Assembly (NCBI RefSeq): GCF_004791165.1
Contig: NZ_SRUZ01000001.1
Coordinates: forward strand, 292,382 to 356,381
From: Mesorhizobium sp. M8A.F.Ca.ET.218.01.1.1
Lineage (GTDB): Bacteria > Pseudomonadota > Alphaproteobacteria > Rhizobiales > Rhizobiaceae
DNA length: 64,000 nucleotides
Direction of reading: 5' to 3'
A program made the translations under genes and the position numbers. Positions 61,126 to 64,000 of this stretch are shown here, one piece after another (positions within the stretch are counted from its first letter, which is position 1; the number at the start of each line of letters is the position of its first letter). The notes beneath the pieces are model-generated. The model was not told the DNA's origin. It saw only the letters and a list, made by a program, of their open reading frames with translations, and ran no database searches.

Positions 61126-62658
61126 ATGACCTCGACGATTTTGGAGATGCGCGACATCACCAAGACGTTCCCCGGCGTGAAGGCGCTGTCGAACGTCAAC
61201 CTCAGCGTGGAGGAAGGTGAGATCCACGCCGTTGTCGGCGAGAACGGCGCCGGCAAGTCGACGCTGATGAAGGTGCTGTCGGGCGTCTATCCCTCCGGCA
61301 CCTATGACGGCCAGATCATTTTTCAGGGCCAGGAATGCCAATTCAAGGGCATCCATGACAGCGAACACAAGGGCATCGTCATCATCCACCAGGAGCTTGC
61401 GCTGGTGCCGATGCTGTCGATCGCCGAAAACATCTTCCTCGGCAACGAGCACGCCAGATACGGCGTCATCGACTGGAACGCCAACGAGGCGCGCACCAGC
61501 GCCCTGTTGAAGAAGGTGGGCCTCAAGGAGGACCCAAAGACCCTGATCACCAATATCGGCGTCGGCAAGCAGCAGTTGGTCGAGATCGCCAAGGCGCTGA
61601 GCAAGGAAGTCAAGCTGCTGATCCTCGACGAGCCGACCGCATCGCTCAGCGAAAAGGACAGCCAGGCGCTGCTCGACCTGCTGCTCGAATTCAAGCGGCA
61701 AGGCATGACCTCGATCCTGATCTCGCACAAGCTCAACGAGGTGAACCGGGTCGCCGACAAGGTTACCGTGATCCGCGACGGGCGTACCATCGAGACGCTG
61801 GCCAAGAAGGATATTTCGGAGGACCGCATCATCACCTCCATGGTCGGCCGCTCGCTCGACGACCGCTATCCGCCGCGCGAGCCTGACATCGGCGAGGTCG
61901 TGTTCGAAGTGAAGAACTGGTCGGTCTATCACCCGATCCATGCCGAGCGGCAGGTGATCAAGGGCATCGACCTCAACGTGCGCAAGGGCGAGGTGGTCGG
62001 CATTGCCGGGCTGATGGGCGCCGGCCGCACCGAATTCGCCATGAGCCTGTTCGGCCGCTCCTATGGGCGCCGCATCACCGGCGAAGTGCTGCTCAAGGGC
62101 AAGGCGGTCGACGTCTCCTCGGTGAGCAAGGCGGTCCAACACGGGATCGCCTATGTGACCGAGGACCGCAAGACCTACGGTCTCAACCTCATCGATCATA
62201 TCAAGCACAACATAACGCTGGCCAATCTGGGCGGCGTCTCGCGCCACAGTGTGATCGACGACATGCGCGAGCTCGCCGTTGCCAACGACTATCGAAAGAA
62301 AACCAACATCCGTGCATCGAGCGTCTATCAGATGACCGGCAATCTTTCGGGCGGCAACCAGCAGAAGGTGGTGTTGTCGAAATGGCTGTTCGCCGACCCG
62401 GAAGTTCTGATCCTCGACGAGCCGACGCGCGGCATCGATGTCGGCGCCAAGTACGAAATCTACACGATCATCGCGCGCCTCGCCGCTGAAGGTAAGGCGA
62501 TCCTGGTCATCTCGTCGGAAATGCCGGAATTGCTCGGCATCACCGACCGAATCTATGTCATGAACGAAGGGCGCATCGTGGGCGAAATGCCCGCGGCGGA
62601 CGCGAGCCAGGAAAAAATAATGCGGGCCATCGTTCGTGGAGAAGGAAAAGCAGCATGA
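61126..62658 (+). CDS. gguA: Sugar ABC importer, ATP-binding protein
   Basis: 510 residues from the ATG at 61126, with AGGAGG upstream. Two ATPase domains with Walker [10 protein letters not shown], a Walker B-type [10 protein letters not shown], and the second signature [15 protein letters not shown]. With GguB it forms the CUT2 importer served by ChvE. It overlaps gguB by four bases. Distinct from rhaT by its upstream repeat and terminator. Confidence 0.93.
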   Translation: MTSTILEMRDITKTFPGVKALSNVNLSVEEGEIHAVVGENGAGKSTLMKVLSGVYPSGTYDGQIIFQGQECQFKGIHDSEHKGIVIIHQELALVPMLSIAENIFLGNEHARYGVIDWNANEARTSALLKKVGLKEDPKTLITNIGVGKQQLVEIAKALSKEVKLLILDEPTASLSEKDSQALLDLLLEFKRQGMTSILISHKLNEVNRVADKVTVIRDGRTIETLAKKDISEDRIITSMVGRSLDDRYPPREPDIGEVVFEVKNWSVYHPIHAERQVIKGIDLNVRKGEVVGIAGLMGAGRTEFAMSLFGRSYGRRITGEVLLKGKAVDVSSVSKAVQHGIAYVTEDRKTYGLNLIDHIKHNITLANLGGVSRHSVIDDMRELAVANDYRKKTNIRASSVYQMTGNLSGGNQQKVVLSKWLFADPEVLILDEPTRGIDVGAKYEIYTIIARLAAEGKAILVISSEMPELLGITDRIYVMNEGRIVGEMPAADASQEKIMRAIVRGEGKAA

Positions 62659-63941
62659 GCACCGACAGCGCCCCCGCCCCGCAAGGCAACATCGCCGAAG
62701 AACAGCGTCCACGCATCGCCGTCTCGGCGCTGACGACGAACCTGCGCGAATATGGTCTGATTATCGCGCTGATCGTCATCATGCTGTTCTTCCAGTTCAC
62801 CACGTCGGGAACGCTGTTCAAGCCGGTCAACCTAAGCAACCTGGTGCAGCAGAACTCGTTCATCATCGTGATGGCGCTGGGCATGCTGCTGGTCATCGTT
62901 TCGGGCTACATCGACCTCAGCGTCGGGTCGGTCGCCGGTTTCATCGGCGCGCTGGCGGCGAACATGATGGTCATCTGGCAGCTCGGACCGCTCAGCAATC
63001 CGCTGGTGGTCTCGATCGTCTGCCTGATCGTGGGCGGCCTGATCGGCGCGGCGCAAGGCTATTGGATCGCCTACCACCGGATACCGAGCTTCATCGTGAC
63101 GCTGGCGGGCATGCTGATCTTCCGCGGCATCTGCCAGGCGCTGCTGGGCGGCGGCTCCTCGGTGGGTCCGCTTCCGGACGGCTTCAAGGCACTCAGCTCC
63201 GGCTTCATTCCTGATGTGATCGGCCCGCTGACGCTGATTGCGCCGACGGTAAACGCGGCCGGCAAGACCATTTTGGGCAGCGGCCTGACGCTGCACATGA
63301 CGACGGTCGTGCTGGGGCTGATCGCCGTGCTGGCCTATGCCTATTTCGGGGTGAGGACACGGCGCAAGCGCGAGCGCCACGGCTATGAGGCCGAGCCCTT
63401 CCCCCTGTTCGTCATCAAGACGCTGGTTGCCAGCGCGCTGGCGCTGTTCCTGGTCTATGAATTCGCCAGCTACAGGGGCCTGCCGGTGGTGCTGCTCGTC
63501 ATGGGCGTGCTGATCTCGCTGTTCGTCTTCGTTACCAAGCGCATGACCATCGGCCGCCGCATCTACGCGATGGGCGGCAACCCCAAGGCAGCGCAATTGT
63601 CGGGCATCAACACCGAGCGGCTGACGCTTCTGGTGTTCATCAATATGGGCGTGCTGTCGGCGCTCGGCGGCCTGATCATCGCCGCGCGTCTCGGCCAGGC
63701 CGTGCCGGCCGCGGGCCTCGGCAGCGAGCTCGACGTGATCGCGGCCGTCTTCATCGGCGGCGCCTCGGCGATGGGCGGCGTCGGCCAGGTGATCGGCGCG
63801 GTGGTCGGCGGCTTCATCATGGGCGTGATGAACAACGGCATGTCGATCATGGGCGTCAACGTCGACTGGCAGCAGGTAGTCAAGGGACTGGTGTTGCTCG
63901 GAGCCGTCATCTTCGACGTCTACAACAAGAACAAGGCTTAA
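62655..63941 (+). CDS. gguB: Sugar ABC importer, permease
   Basis: 428 residues from the ATG at 62655. Longer than RhaP/Q because of two additional helices (around residues 210-230 and 260-290). BPD_transp_2 family with [20 protein letters not shown] and the coupling motif [16 protein letters not shown] third gene, gguC, would be expected just past the window; the last 59 bases show no start. Confidence 0.92.
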   Translation: MSTDSAPAPQGNIAEEQRPRIAVSALTTNLREYGLIIALIVIMLFFQFTTSGTLFKPVNLSNLVQQNSFIIVMALGMLLVIVSGYIDLSVGSVAGFIGALAANMMVIWQLGPLSNPLVVSIVCLIVGGLIGAAQGYWIAYHRIPSFIVTLAGMLIFRGICQALLGGGSSVGPLPDGFKALSSGFIPDVIGPLTLIAPTVNAAGKTILGSGLTLHMTTVVLGLIAVLAYAYFGVRTRRKRERHGYEAEPFPLFVIKTLVASALALFLVYEFASYRGLPVVLLVMGVLISLFVFVTKRMTIGRRIYAMGGNPKAAQLSGINTERLTLLVFINMGVLSALGGLIIAARLGQAVPAAGLGSELDVIAAVFIGGASAMGGVGQVIGAVVGGFIMGVMNNGMSIMGVNVDWQQVVKGLVLLGAVIFDVYNKNKA

Positions 63942-64000
63942 GGGCTGGAGGCGAGGACTAGGAGGCATACGGGTTCTAGATCGCGAAGCTGCCGGCAGCC

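Overview
The window looks like chromosomal DNA of a Mesorhizobium-type Rhizobiales bacterium. The evidence is high GC coding bias, the rhizobial-type rhamnose cluster (rhaDI diverging from rhaRSTPQUK), ALA-synthase-type hemA, the gbpR/chvE/gguAB sugar-uptake locus, abundant rhizobial intergenic palindromic repeats, and a tRNA-Phe 3' fragment that marks an integration site.

Layout. (1) 1-11533 is the right-hand part of an integrated element, almost all on the minus strand. It reads from a replication-initiator-like gene with iterons inside it, through small unknown genes, to a tape measure protein, a Nu1-like packaging protein and a tail-type protein, and ends in an AlpA/excisionase-like gene cut by the window edge. 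It stops at a 47-nt tRNA-Phe 3' half (11487-11533), the expected att remnant. No capsid, portal, large terminase or integrase is seen, so it is either a truncated prophage or the end of a longer phage or phage satellite. (2) 11534-14416 holds small secreted or membrane genes of unknown role. (3) 14501-16240 is gamma-glutamyltranspeptidase. (4) 16475-27552 is a complete L-rhamnose system: isomerase, bifunctional aldolase/dehydrogenase, DeoR-type regulator, ABC importer, mutarotase and kinase. (5) 27553-33614 holds a decayed alanine-racemase-family gene, a D-amino-acid dehydrogenase, galE, hemA, an aminotransferase and mscL. (6) 33863-40745 holds an SLC5-type hybrid histidine kinase, a LysR/MFS divergent pair, and a LuxR-type response regulator that may be the kinase's partner. 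(7) 40867-45464 holds a periplasmic protein, a DUF952 protein, pyrD, a MATE transporter broken by an in-frame amber codon, a histone-deacetylase-family hydrolase and a small membrane protein. (8) 45561-57918 is a surface/envelope region: two glycosyltransferase-like genes, an outer-membrane beta-barrel, a lipoprotein, an OmpR/EnvZ-type two-component pair, a GT2 glycosyltransferase, a methyltransferase, a polytopic membrane protein, an acyltransferase-SGNH fusion, tRNA-Gly(CCC) and a Stf0-type sulfotransferase. (9) 58165-63941 holds a Tat-signal protein, then gbpR diverging from chvE-gguA-gguB.

How it works together. The rha genes form two divergent units around a dyad operator, with uptake genes on one side and breakdown genes on the other. 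The chvE-ggu genes are a second CUT2 sugar importer under a LysR-type regulator. Both importers have a strong hairpin between the binding-protein gene and the ATPase gene, which fits making more binding protein than transporter. The best places for undescribed biology are the left element (iterons in the initiator gene, a promoter framed by twin operators, a 20-residue membrane peptide, phage tail genes without a head module) and the split MATE gene with a good internal Shine-Dalgarno. No CRISPR array, insertion sequence or rRNA was seen.
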